A DNA stretch of 64,000 nucleotides from contig NBIV01000248.1 of the NCBI GenBank assembly GCA_003194525.1, forward strand, positions 57,733 to 121,732, given 5' to 3'. Below the pieces are notes generated by a model that ran no database searches, was not told the origin of the DNA, and saw only the letters and a list, made by a program, of their open reading frames with translations. Numbering within the stretch: position 1 is the stretch's first letter; each line of letters starts with the position of its first letter. The stretch is from Gracilariopsis chorda. Lineage: Eukaryota; Rhodophyta; Florideophyceae; Gracilariales; Gracilariaceae. Made by a program: the position numbers and the translations under genes. Below, piece by piece: positions 25,042 through 35,640 of the stretch.

Positions 25042-27918
25042 TTGGTAAGAGTGTACCGTTTTGAAATGGAAAACGAGTCGCAGAATCACCCACCAAACCT
25101 GAGCAATTGGATAAGCCATTTGTCCCCTCGGCTTCAAAGAGAGGCTTTGGAGATGAAAACAAAGCTTCAAATTCAACTGAGAGACATTTTTTCTCTACTG
25201 CAAAAGATAGTAGTGTATCCAGATCAACACAAAATTGCTGCGCCATAGAATTTCATAATTCATCAAGTGTTGAGCCTCCAAAGCAGCACGAGTGCATGCT
25301 GTTTTGTAGATAGCTCATGCACATCTCTGATGCTAACAGTGACCACAAGTTCTTTCTAAGTTTCAATGGAGAAGCGATGATCGATTCAGCATCGTGGGCG
25401 TTTGAAGATTGGCTGGAAGCTTATGATAGGTACGGCGTCGTGCAAGGAATTAGCATTGCTTGCAAAGCGTTCTTTAACAGGCTTGGTCTCCCGTTGCTTA
25501 CCATCAATCGCAGGTCTAATGATGGTTCTACTTTGACCTTTTTCATGATTTTGGTTTCCTGTGAGACAGAAGAGAGCTTTACCCAGATACTACTCGAATT
25601 TAAATCCGCAGTACTGATATCACCTTCGTTATGGACCATGGATTAAAGTTTGGCATGTATTAATGCAGTCAAGAAAGTCTTTCTACTTTCGTACATAGCT
25701 CTTGATGAATGGCACTTGAACCAAAACCAGGCTCGCAACTGTGCGTCATGGTGTGCGTCATGGTGTGCGAAAATTGGACGAAAGCAATAGATTAGATATC
25801 TGTCAACGCATCGTTTTAAGCTTCAACAGTCTATTTCGGAAGAGGGTTTCTTCGTTTGGTGAGAGCAGCTTGAGAGAAAGTACTTCTAATGCTTTCAGCA
25901 AGACCGTCCATCGTGGTACAAATTCGTAGAATACGAGAACTGTAAAATGATTATTGCAATGTATCGCAATCTATCCGTTCCTCATCGTTTCTGTTTCCTG
26001 GGAAATGGGTCTACAGAGAGCTCTAACTCAGTATACCGTCATCATATTTTACGAAGATGTGTTCCGATATGGAAAGTTCCTACTCAGATGCATACTCCAT
26101 CCATGCACCGGGAGGAAAAACGAAGTGATTCAAGAACAAGAGCACTGAAAAGTCATGGCTGGACATTTCGTAAGATATCGAACTGCCAGTTGCCACTTCC
26201 CACGAAGGCATTAGAAGGGCTGATTTCTGATTATACCTCATTTTTTCTGTTGAAGTTCGTTGAGTGGAGCTGTCGCGACAATGTGTGGTTCTCAATGTCA
26301 CAATCAAACCGATCGTAGAGCAATGCGTGCGTGCATACACTTTAGGTGAGGTGGATCATAAATGATTCAATTCCGAAGTGGCATCGGTTCAACTCAGGTA
26401 TGAGTGGACCCTCGGAAATATTGGGTGAAATTCGATATCAATTTTAATTTGTATTTTTGGAGCCCTCGTGGGTGATTTCTGTTATATCTTGAACAGATGG
26501 ACGCGTGGCAAGAGTCCGGATATTATCCATGGTTGGCATGATTCACGCGTGTCTTTCTGCGCCGTGGTCGGCAGTGCCACCAATTGATACAAGAGTGTGG
26601 ACCACAAGTGTGGCACACTAAAGTAGTAGTATTCTAAGTTTATTGTGACCCAATAGTACTTAAAGGAGAACGGCCTTGCCGTTTCACCCTAAAGTAAAGA
26701 CAAGCTGTGACTCGGCTCTGAGTTTATCGCCTGCACGAAGTGACCAACTCCTGCTGGGGTTTCACCACGTTCGGTCTCGTTATACTCACCCGCACAGTAT
26801 CACCAAGGACCGCTGATAAGTCTTACCCCGTGGGTTCGCCCAGTGCTCACTTTTTTTACCGTTCTGGTTACTTTCTATTGTGGGAGCAGATAGCCGTTCG
26901 ACTCAGTATTGAGTTTGGCCGTGTTGGCTAAACAAGCAACACCGCCCACCGCAAGGTCTCTTTCGGCTTTTCGCACGACCCGCCGGGTTGTACCTTGCCT
27001 TTTCGTTTCTCCCCTTTTTTCCTCCTCTTTTTCTGGATTCTCCGTGGACCGGAACACCGCTCACATGGACCTGTGCACTACGTTGACCAGCTGGTAACCC
27101 GACTCTCGGTATCACCTCCATCGGTATAGCCGGAAGCCACCTCTGTCTTACACCAGAACAACTTGTGGTACAGAGGGCCCTGTCACTGCGCCTACCTCAC
27201 AGAGAGCAAGGCTGCGAACACCTTGGGAGGATTTCCCGCCTCAGGATATTGCTCCACACCGATCTCCGAAAATGAGTGGCCAGATGAAAAGATGCAAAAC
27301 ACACAACGTTCCGATCGATGTGTGATGTTTGCTCATTCTCTGCAATAGATGGATCTTCACACACAACGTATCAATAGCTACACAGCACTTCGAGGTGTAA
27401 AGTGTGTACTGCAAAACTTTCTAACCCTCAAACGACCTCTCCCCCTTGTACCATGGCCTATTCTTGCTTGCAGCATTCCATTTCGTGTTTCCCTTGCTGC
27501 CATATTGTCCACTGTGTAGTTATATACCGGGAACGTGTTCTTCGTTCACCTATCCTGGCTGATTTGCTAGGTCTTTGTATTCCCATAGAGTCAATTTTCG
27601 AACCGCACTAGACGTATAACACTGCAGACGTCTCACATGCATACTTTATTGTCCTGCGCAAAAGCATTGCAAGAAATCATGCTCACTCTGTTTCGATTAG
27701 TACTCGAAGCGCAATAGAAGTTAAGTCAGATGGAGAAATCGTCGATAAAGTGAATATTGAAAAAGAAGTGGACCAGGAAGCCAAGACATACCTCTCTTTG
27801 TCTGACAGAAAAGCGATATATGACAAAATTCATCGCCTAGCATCGTCACTGGGTCCCATTGCCATTAATTGCTTGAAGACGATGATGCAAAATGCCATTG
27901 AGGCTCTTTCCCACCGTT
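25042..27918 (+). pseudogene. MULE transposase of MULE B
   Basis: It starts with a His-containing segment (SQNHPPNLSNWISHLSPRLQ). The MULE core follows: MIDSASWAFEDWLEAYDRYG, GISIACKAF, LGLPLLTINRRSNDGSTLTF, then LWTMD-stop-SLACINAVKKVF and YIALDEWHLNQNQ. The stop (TAA, 25,644-25,646) stands where copy C has Gln in MAMDQS. The chain continues through RKISNCQLPLPTKALEGLI to about 26,440, is broken by a ~0.95-kb insertion, and resumes at about 27,390 with a SWIM-type zinc-finger remnant (SCLQHSISCFPCCHIV; one Cys appears changed to Tyr) and a C-terminal helix region (YLSLSDRKAIYDKIHRLASS) ending at 27,918. A 12-bp tandem duplication at 25,742-25,768 adds residues relative to copy C. The gene is inactive. 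Confidence 0.7.
26440..27385. mobile_element. Probable LTR-like insertion in MULE B transposase
   Basis: Comparison with MULE C shows that about 0.95 kb interrupts the transposase gene between the YEWTLGN and SCLQHS regions. The segment is richer in C/T than the flanks and contains GTGTGGACCACAAGTGTGG (26,603-26,621), similar to GAGTGGACCACGTGTGACAC in the gypsy LTR (57,161-57,180). No clean TG/CA ends or target duplication could be fixed, so the limits are approximate. Confidence 0.4.
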
Positions 27919-29187
27919 AAATACCAGCAGAAACACCTGATAAGCTCCTAAAGTTGACTGCGGAACGGAAAGTGATTCTGGCTGGGCCAACTACAACTCA
28001 AGACAAACTCCTCACAACCGTGAAAACCCCGATCTACAATCTCACAAAAAACGAGAAGCAGAAGCAAAGGTGCATGGAATCATCCAAAACCAAACGACCA
28101 AAGCATTAGAATACCAAAAAGCCACAATCCGTCTCATTGAACCCTGCCCACCCGTCTTAAAAAGCTCTCAAGAACCTGCAGGCACACTCTGATCCATGCC
28201 ACAAATCAAATTTTACCGCTTCATTCAAGAATTTCAAGAATAATGATACACCGTGCGATTGAAAACTGTCTTAAAATCCGCGACAAAACACCACTTACAC
28301 GACTTATATAAAGTAATTCTCAACAGGTTTGCGTGCAGATACCAGTGGTATAAAATAGAATTGATGAATAGAAAGCAGACGAATGGGCGGCTCAAAGCAA
28401 ATCGATGAAGCCAGAATGAAGGGAATCTTGGGAGAACGGAACGGCCTCGAGCGAACTGGTGAAGCAAAGCAGAGTAGAAACTAGACACAAGCGTGGAGTA
28501 GAGCGAAGCATTGAACCACAAATTAATAGAACACTTAACGAGCAAAACGATTATGCAGAGCGGAGCAGTAAGAAAACAATGAATACAAGGTAGACAAGAA
28601 GAACGTGCAGAGCAAAACGGGGAGGGAGCGAATAGAAAACGATAGAAAGAGAGCGGTGTCAACTATCACTCTGCAAGAAGCATGAGTAGAACTCAAGCGA
28701 GAGAGCGGCGTGTATTAACACATTAAAGTGAGGATGGTTGCAAAAGCAGTCTAAAAGAGGAGCTGGAGCTAAATAGGAAAAGATAGATGTCCCGGAAGTG
28801 GGCAGACATACGAGCTGTAGCCGAACAGCGGAGCGAGGGGAAGTACAGAACGATTGGAAGAGAAACAAAGCAAAAACCGTCCAATAGGGACGTTTCAACA
28901 AAGAAAGTTCGGCGCGGTCTGCAAAATGATGATGATTAAAATGAAAGGATATACCGGATGCGAAGGAAATCTGCAAAAAAGGTGAATTAAAAGCGGCTGA
29001 AAACAGCAGAAGAAGAATGCCAATGTAGCTGAAAAAAGATCAGGAACCAAGTGTACGGGTACAGCAGTTAACACAGCACATCAAGTGCAACTTGGAGGCT
29101 GGGTCGAAAGCTATACATATTGATGAGAAGATGGCTTGAGCGGCGTAAAGAAGATGTGGATTGGAGCGCTGGGGAAAGCCAAGAAGC
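27919..29187. other. MULE B 3' internal region, purine-rich, no gene
   Basis: The plus strand is A/G-rich from about 28,280 to 29,040. Long minus-strand frames (28,234-28,662 and 28,659-28,976) arise from this bias and have no domain. I regard it as non-coding sequence between the transposase and the right TIR. Confidence 0.45.
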
Positions 29188-29453
29188 ACCTGGGCGGAAG
29201 AAATGGTTGCTGCGAGCACTAACGAAAAGCGCGCGCTTTGCCAATTTTGAATGTGAAATGTTATGAATTGGTGTTATCAGATGGTTCAGGACGCCGTGAC
29301 GGGGTGAAATCCTACTTATGATTGGGTGTCTTGCAATCATGCCGTGACACACGTTGGAAGTGGCCCTTTAGGCCGCTGTACTCGCTGATCAAGGGTGAGC
29401 TAGTGCTTGTGAATGGCGGAGTTTCTACTGTTTTTACTACAAGTAGATGCAGC
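29188..29453 (-). repeat. MULE B right terminal inverted repeat
   Basis: Reverse complement of the left repeat at 19,990-20,265. The outer end reads, on the minus strand, GCTGCATCTACTTGTAGTAA. It ends about 7 bp before the left repeat of MULE C. Confidence 0.75.
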
Positions 29454-29460
29454 CTCCCCC

Positions 29461-29712
29461 GGCACGAGCTGAATCTACACAGTGTATTTTGAGTAAAGAC
29501 ATATCCAATCACAATGCAGATTACGGACTGGCGCAGAGAGTGAAGCATCGGAGATTACGGTCTTCTGAGATCATATACATCGAACCAGTCACAGGCCGGA
29601 GTTCAGATTCATGTCCCGTGGATGCCAGCAGTACCCAACCATGACGTGCCAGGCCACTCTTTTCATATTCCCAACCAATCAATCCATATTCCAAAAATAG
29701 CGCATTTTCTCG
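29461..29712 (+). repeat. MULE C left terminal inverted repeat
   Basis: Matches the reverse complement of 35,210-35,477: GTATTTTGAGTAAAGACATA, CAGATTACGGACTGGCGCAG, CCGTGGATGCCAGCAGTACC and AACCAATCAATCCATA have close counterparts on the other side. Confidence 0.75.
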
Positions 29713-30079
29713 TCTTTACCGCAAAACACTTGAGTCGTGCACATCGTATCAAGCAACCGCGATGCTCCACTCATCTATGCTTTGGAAGGGCAAAACGTCG
29801 CTTTGTTATCAGACATCCTGAAGATGTTAGATTCATCCCCTTTCCACCAAAACAAGTACAATGGTTTGACGTGCTGCTGTCCTTAAAAATCATCGCTTGC
29901 ATGTTCTGTTCAAGTTCGCTCAGAGCACCACAAAGGTTTGTCATTCAAGCATCAGCAACGAAACATTGCAACCGCCAGCTAACTGTTCCTTCGTTTTGGC
30001 GTCGATGAACTTTAAAGACAGACTGAAGTATCGGTAGGATCGAGAAGCCAGATGAGCATTTTACGAGCATAATACAAGG
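29713..30079. other. MULE C spacer before the protease gene
   Basis: No ORF with a recognised domain is seen between the left terminal repeat and the protease gene. The plus-strand frame at 29,622-30,008 has no ATG supported by homology and no domain. Confidence 0.35.
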
Positions 30080-30856
30080 AATAATTAAAAGCATCTCATC
30101 AAAAAATGAGTCAAGCTATGATGAACATACTAATGTTGAACGCCAAGAAGTACAACAGTTCTTCATGGACTTAGCAGCACAATCTGGGCTAGTGATTGAC
30201 AGATTCAATACTTCGGGTCATCGCGCGTTGCGCAATCACGTATCGCGATTGCTCATTAATGACCGAAAACAAGCAGTCTCTAATGTTTTCATGAAGAATC
30301 GCTACCCCGGGAAGTACTTATGTAATTACTCATAAGTGCCAGAATATATAGTCTCGAACCGAAGCAAGGAGTTGTTCTCAGTAGTTGTCTGACTGGCGCG
30401 TATCTCGTGGGGCTGGCAACATCCTTTTATTCTAAGAGGTCTTCTACTCAGTACAGAATGGAACATCTCGATGTGTTCGTGGAATCATTTCGAGAGAAGC
30501 TTCATGTAGAAGAATCGGAAGTTGCAACTGTTGAATGCCCTCTGCACTTCAGCGGTGAACATTGGGGACGTATTGTAGGAACCCGCAATATCAATGCCTT
30601 GATAAAGCAAGAGATTCGAACAGCGTTTTTTGGAAATAGTGTGAGGTGGAAGTGTCCCATTTATATCCTTAGCTTCTTCAAAGCGGCGTTTGATAGAGCT
30701 TTTCCACGATCTTCAGTACGATGGCACATCTCACCTGATAACTACCTTTGGCATAAGCTGAAGTTCCAAAGGCAGCACAATGGTTATAACTATGGGGTAT
30801 ACGTCCTCGCAGGGTTCTGCACGTTCGCTGAAAACTCCAAGATCCTGTCTGGCTAG
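30080..30856 (+). pseudogene. Ulp1-like C48 protease of MULE C
   Basis: The frame begins with helices (EVQQFFMDLAAQSG, AVSNVFMKNRYPGKYLCNYS), hits a TAA near 30,330, shifts frame, and then runs openly from LTGAYLVGLATSFYSKRSS through HFSGEHWGRIVG, TAFFGNSVRWKCPIYILSFF, KAAFDRAFPRSS and YNYGVYVLAGFCTF to a stop at 30,856. The catalytic His is present (GEHWG) but the catalytic Cys of the NxxxCGxYV motif is Tyr (YNYGVYV), a TGT-to-TAT type change. The copy is therefore inactive even where its frame is open. Confidence 0.65.
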
Positions 30857-32767
30857 AAGTTTGCTTCAGGGTACGACAACTATCTCTACCAGATCTTTTC
30901 CGATGCACTTTTGCCATAGAGAGAGCTCTGGATATAATCCGTGCGGCAGAGCAGAGTGGCTCTGAAGAAATTGGGGATGGAGATGTGTCTGATTTTAAGC
31001 CCAAGAACAAGATAGAACTGCTCAAAGAACGGAAAAGGAATTGCAAGATAGACGAGCAAGAGAGTGGGGTCGTGATGGACACTAAAACTGATTGAGAGCT
31101 TGAAAAAGAATCCGATTGTGTGATAGGAATTGAAACAATTGGCGACATAATTATAACAGCGTTCTCATCCCTTGAGAATAGCTTTCCAATTCAAGTTGTA
31201 AATGCTAAAGTAAATAGGAACAAGTCACGAGGAGGGTATCTAGAGGTAGTTCGGAGAAAGAGCGGATGTGGTATGAAAAGGAGTACGAAGAATGTATACT
31301 GTACTACTACCGATGAAGGCGAATCAGATTTAATGACTCAGCAGCTTTGATTTCTAGTCTCATTGAAGAGATGCTGCAATCTATATGGAAAAGAGTTGCT
31401 AAGAGTACTGGGAACAGTGATGAGAACGATAAGGGAAGAATGAGAAGGCGGAGAGGACCGAATATCGCATCCATTTCGGGCGTGGCGTATGAAGCGAATA
31501 AGAAATGGGAAGTATCTGATCTGCCATAATTGGTGTTTCAAATGTTTAGGGCAGGGGAGACGTTTGAATTGCAACGCTTGTAGAAGATATCCAGGAAGTT
31601 TGTACAAGATCATCACCTCATAAACGGGCGTTTACGTTGTGTGCGCTACAAACGTCCCGATTCCTGTCGTGCAGCAATACTTGCGAATTTGCAGATCTCT
31701 ACAATTGTTTGGTAGCTCTGGAGAACATCCGCTCATAATCATGAACCATGGTTGACTTCTGATACCAATTCAATAAAATGATATGGTGCTTTTGTCACAT
31801 CAACTTGTTATACAACCAGGGAATGGAGGAAAGACAAGGCCTTCATGGATGCAGCTGGTCATTGGAAGTGTTTTGAAGACACTCTGATTCCCTTTTATGA
31901 TCGGAAAGGCGACTTTTTACCAAGGACGTCGGTGGGGGTTAGACACGATCCTGCTCTTTAGGTCATAACAGCTACATTACTACAAAAGAATGCAAGTCAG
32001 GAAGTAATACGTCTCCCTCGCCTTGTGCCTCGTATTGCTAGAGAAGAAATGCTACGAATTGGGGATAAACCTCGCTGTGCAGCGGGGCTGGACTCGGTGC
32101 AGAATTGTTTCGAAGATGTAGAATTCATGGAGTCTGGCAGGGAAATTCCCGAAGCGCATGCAAAGGGATGTGAAGAGAGGAGACCAGATATTGAACCACG
32201 GTCGCCGAAGGTAATACAAAGAACAGCTGGGACAGATCCGAAGATATATCCGCTCTGAATTAAGTATCACACCATAGTGTAGTACAGGACAAAAGACTTG
32301 TCATAGATAGTTTCTTGGACTATGATTCTGTTCTTCCCTATCATCTCTTCGGCGATAACTCAGCGGAAGACTCTTTGCAGTTTTTTTAAAATAGCTCTTT
32401 GAAATAATCATCGGAAGAGAGATCAGAGAAACCCACTACGGCAGCAGAAGCCGCAGAGAAAGGTAGGGCACTGTTTGTAGAATTTTTACTATCCTTTATA
32501 TCAGAGGTACAGGAGGACGCCTCGGGGTCATATGTTCTAGAACAACTACACCACATTGCGTCTTGCTCCGAGTACAATCTTTTCACTCACGCATCAACCT
32601 ATCACAAACATCTAACTGCTGTCTCTGGTAGCAAAGGTACTACAAGGAATACTTCTGTGCTTGAAAGGGCATTCATTAGGTCCAAGGGAAAATCCTGTCC
32701 ATTTGATTGCGTTATAACGACTCGAAATGCGATGTAGAGCAAGAAAGGGGATGAAAGCAATGTCAAA
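30857..32767 (+). other. MULE C inter-ORF segment
   Basis: Decayed frames without recognised domains, including DKAFMDAAGHWKCFEDTLIP with FYDRKG near 31,840-31,920 and LVIDSFLDYDSVLPYHLF near 32,300. Both have counterparts in MULE A. Acidic and charged stretches (31,120-31,530) are also present. The region probably encoded part of a longer element protein. Confidence 0.4.
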
Positions 32768-34735
32768 TTGTACTCATGCCACATGAAAGCTACGATGCAT
32801 AGCCACGGTCCTGATCTCGCATCCGTGAGGAAGCAACTACCACCAGATCTCCAAAGTAAAGCTTCAGAACAGAAACACGAGCTCCATATTCCATTTGGCA
32901 ATATTATGCGGCTGTTGGAACGAAAGTATAGAGTCGTTATCGATCGAAAGTCTCTGCAAAATAGACGTTCGTATATTAAGACTCCGAAACACCAAACTGG
33001 GAAGAGTGCGTGTGATTCTGTAAGGAGTTGCTACGTATTCGCGATGGAAACCGTGAGAACAAGGTCTTTCTTTCTATTTCGGAGGATGGGAGGTTAGATT
33101 CGGCTTCTTGGACCTACAAGGAATGGCTTGATGACTACACTCGGTGCGGTTTTGTACCCGGAGTCAGTATTGGCTGCAAAGCCCGTTCCATCTGCTTTGG
33201 GCTACCACTTCTTAGTGTTAATGCCCGCTCCAACGAAGGCTTTGTACTAACATTCTTTATGGGTTTCATTTCAAGGGAAACCGAAGAATGCATCTTGCGA
33301 ATACTGAAAGATTTCAGCTCCAAGATACGAGTTTCGCCCACAATGATGGCTATGGATCAGAGCATAGATTGTGTTAATACAACCGGGAAGGTATTTCCAC
33401 TTTCTTACATATCGCTTGACGAGTGGCATCTCAATCAGAATCAGTTGAAGAACTGTACTAACTGGTGTTCCAAGAGAGGGAGAAAGCAGATAGTGCAACA
33501 GATGTCGAATGAACTGTTTAGAATAAGGCAGTCGAAGACGGAGGACGGTTTCATATCTCGTCGAAATGAATATGAAAGAACGTACTTTTACTCTTTTCAA
33601 CTAGAACCTCCTCCGTGGTTTAAATTACTCCACCGGAAACATCACGAGGTGGTCATTGCTTTCTACCGCAATCGATCGGTGCCGTTTCGTTTCTTGCTCC
33701 AAAAAGGTGTTCGAGCCCTCAGTGTAACCAGTAGGTTACACTGAGGGCTCGAACACCTTTTCCCATACGCAAATTATTCAAAGGAAAGTTCCAATTTGGA
33801 AAATTCCATGGAGTGTGGCCAAACTAACCACGAAAAAGAAGAAGATCGTTTTCTGGTGAAGGCCAAATCCTTGAAGTCCCAGATCTGGACTCATCGTAGA
33901 ATCGCTACCTGCCAGCTCCAGGTAACAAAGGATGTACTAAAGAAGCTTATCCTAGATTATACGTCTTACTGTCTGCAGATGTTTGTGGATCTGAGTGTAA
34001 CGCCCAGTAAGCAGTTCATCGTCCTCGATGCACACGTCGAATCTGTCTCCGGAGAAAGATGGCCCGATGTAAGGGTTAGAGAAGAAGAACTTCTGGAAGA
34101 AGTGGTGGTATTCAAGTTGCAATGGTTCGGAGAATCAAAGCACTCCAACGGTACACAACACCCAAGAAACGTCTATGAGGTATATATGGCTCTTTGTGCC
34201 AATTCATCCTCCAGGTCTCCACTTCAAGATATAATTGCAGGTTGCACATGCGATCAGCACGAAGTGGCAGCCTTTTCCTGTCGTCGTATAGTCTGCTGTG
34301 CTGTAACTTATCCCGAGATACAGCTTCAGAACAACGGTGTAAGCAGAGTATTGGGATCGCAAGTCCAAATTGAGCTTCTCATTGATAAGTATTGGAAACA
34401 CAATGCAGAAGAGAGTGCAACGATTTCTTCTCTGACCTAAGGCGCAAAATTGGAAACCACCATCAGTAGAGTAAGGCTAGCCTGCAAAAGAACGTTCCTC
34501 AGGACGCTAAAGAACCCTAAAAAGATTACGAGTTAGGTAAAAGTAGCGAGACACACGACGAGGTTAAATCATACCTTTCATGGTCGGACGGAAAAGAAAT
34601 GTTCGACAATATGCATCGATTGCCTACCGGGTTAGGACCTGCAGCAGTTCGAAGCTTAAAAACCGTTTTCAAGTACGCCATCAATTCACTCTCGAAAGGA
34701 CATTTAAGATCACCCCCTTCCGAAAACACTCTCTA
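32768..34735 (+). pseudogene. MULE transposase of MULE C
   Basis: It opens with a CH...H-type segment (MYSCHMKATMHSHGPDL, LPPDLQSKASEQ, LHIPFGNIMRLLERKY). A one-base shift leads into the MULE core from ~33,028: LDSASWTYKEWLDDYTRCGF, SIGCKARSICFGLPLLSVNA, FVLTFFMGFISRETEE, PTMMAMDQSIDCVN and YISLDEWHLNQNQLKNCTNW. Then IVQQMSNELFRIRQSK and RNRSVPFRFLLQK lead to a 28-bp foldback insertion that shifts the frame at ~33,710. Translation resumes in the next frames through IATCQLQVTKDVLKKLILDY, a SWIM-type zinc-finger remnant (CTCDQHEVAAFSCRRIV, His changed to Arg) and a C-terminal helix region (YLSWSDGKEMFDNMHRLPTG) to about 34,735. The first catalytic Asp is not evident (SIGCKA). Inactive. Confidence 0.7.
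33702..33761. repeat. Perfect 28-bp inverted repeat, 4-nt loop
   Basis: Bases 33,702-33,729 are the exact reverse complement of 33,734-33,761, separated by AGTA. The right arm fits the transposase frame (TEGSNTF, compare TESSNSV in MULE B). The left arm is an inverted copy of it inserted in the gene. Confidence 0.95.
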
Positions 34736-35209
34736 AAAATACACTTCAGTGCGAAATCTTGTCCCAGAACATGAAGGAAATACAGCATCCAGTTTACTAC
34801 TAGTTTACAACCTAGACCTGGCATATACTCGTAGCCCAACGCGGAAGCGAGGATGTCTGGAATCAGAAAAAAAGAAGAAAACAAGATCGCCACATAATAA
34901 TCAGCCACAAACCGTAGGATCGCAAACTTTGACTTGATTCAATCAGCTAAAAACTTCTAAAATCTGACGCCGTTACAGCGGAAGGAGATCGCCAACAAAG
35001 CAATTGAAAGAGATTTTGCTATCATAAATGGTCAGTAAACCGACAATCGTGGGGATAACCGTGGTTTCAAAAGATTTGTACTAGAAAGAAGTTTTTGTTG
35101 CGTAAAAGATGGTTATCTCTGCGCGATAGATATGGTTGTGGCCGTAGACTATTTGTACCAGAATGAATATTATGCTTCCAAGCCAAAGGCAAGTTTCGAA
35201 TTTGAAACG
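34736..35209. other. MULE C 3' internal region, no gene seen
   Basis: Spacer between the end of the transposase homology and the right terminal repeat. No domain, RNA gene or repeat was recognised. Confidence 0.4.
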
Positions 35210-35477
35210 ACGAGAAAACGCGCTTTTTTTGGTCTATGGATTGACTGGTTGGGAATATGAAAAGAGGAACCTGGCATGTCGTGGTTGGGTACTGGTGGAA
35301 TCCACGGCACATGAACCTGAACTCCGAACTGTGACTTGTTCGATGAATATGCTCATATATGACCTCAGAAGACCGTACTCTTCGATGCTGCACTCTCTGC
35401 GCCAGTCCGTTCTCTGCACTGTGATTGGGTATGTCTTTACTCAAAACACACCGTGTAGATTCAACTCGTGCCAGGCT
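35210..35477 (-). repeat. MULE C right terminal inverted repeat
   Basis: Inverted counterpart of 29,461-29,712. Its outer end (plus strand GATTCAACTCGTGCCAGGCT) lies directly against the copia 5' LTR. Confidence 0.75.
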
Positions 35478-35626
35478 TGTGAATGGCTGTACAGGCCGTT
35501 CAGTCAAACGTATATACGTACACGTTTCACTGAACCTGACGGTCAGAGTATCAATAAAGCACCGCCGGCGGGTCTGGCTGACCTCGTGTGTGGGTCATGC
35601 CGCCAGGCACTACCCCGCGTTTTTCA
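35478..35626 (+). repeat. copia 5' LTR (149 bp)
   Basis: Starts TGTGAATGGCTGTA and ends GCGTTTTTCA (TG/CA ends). It aligns end to end with the two halves of the 3' LTR, both copies being 149 bp, with few differences. This short LTR contains an internal inverted motif, ACGTATATACGT (35,509-35,520). Confidence 0.9.
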
Positions 35627-35640
35627 TGGTAGCTTCGCGG
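35627..35640 (+). other. Probable primer-binding site
   Basis: TGGTAGCTTCGCGG starts at the base after the 5' LTR. TGGTAGC would pair with a tRNA ending GCUACCA, a 3' end known for initiator tRNA-Met in some eukaryotes. Position supports the call; the tRNA is inferred. Confidence 0.55.

Larger units (their letters stand above)
29461..35477 (+). mobile_element. MULE C, full-length Mutator-like element
   Basis: Terminal inverted repeats of about 250-270 bp occupy 29,461-29,712 and 35,210-35,477. The outer ends read GGCACGAGCTGAATCTACAC on the left and GGCACGAGTTGAATCTACAC on the right (minus strand). Inside, on the plus strand, are a C48 protease gene (30,080-30,856) and a MULE transposase gene (32,768-34,735) in the same order as in MULE B. 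At 6.0 kb without insertions it is the best guide to the family's structure. The Ty1/copia LTR begins at the base after the right repeat. The terminal GCTGAATCTAC is shared with MULE B although the rest of the repeats differ. The element is defective. Confidence 0.75.

Noticed and set aside
28234..28976. Two hydrophobic minus-strand frames in MULE B
   Set aside because: They arise from a purine-rich plus strand, with no ATG-based gene structure or family motif.
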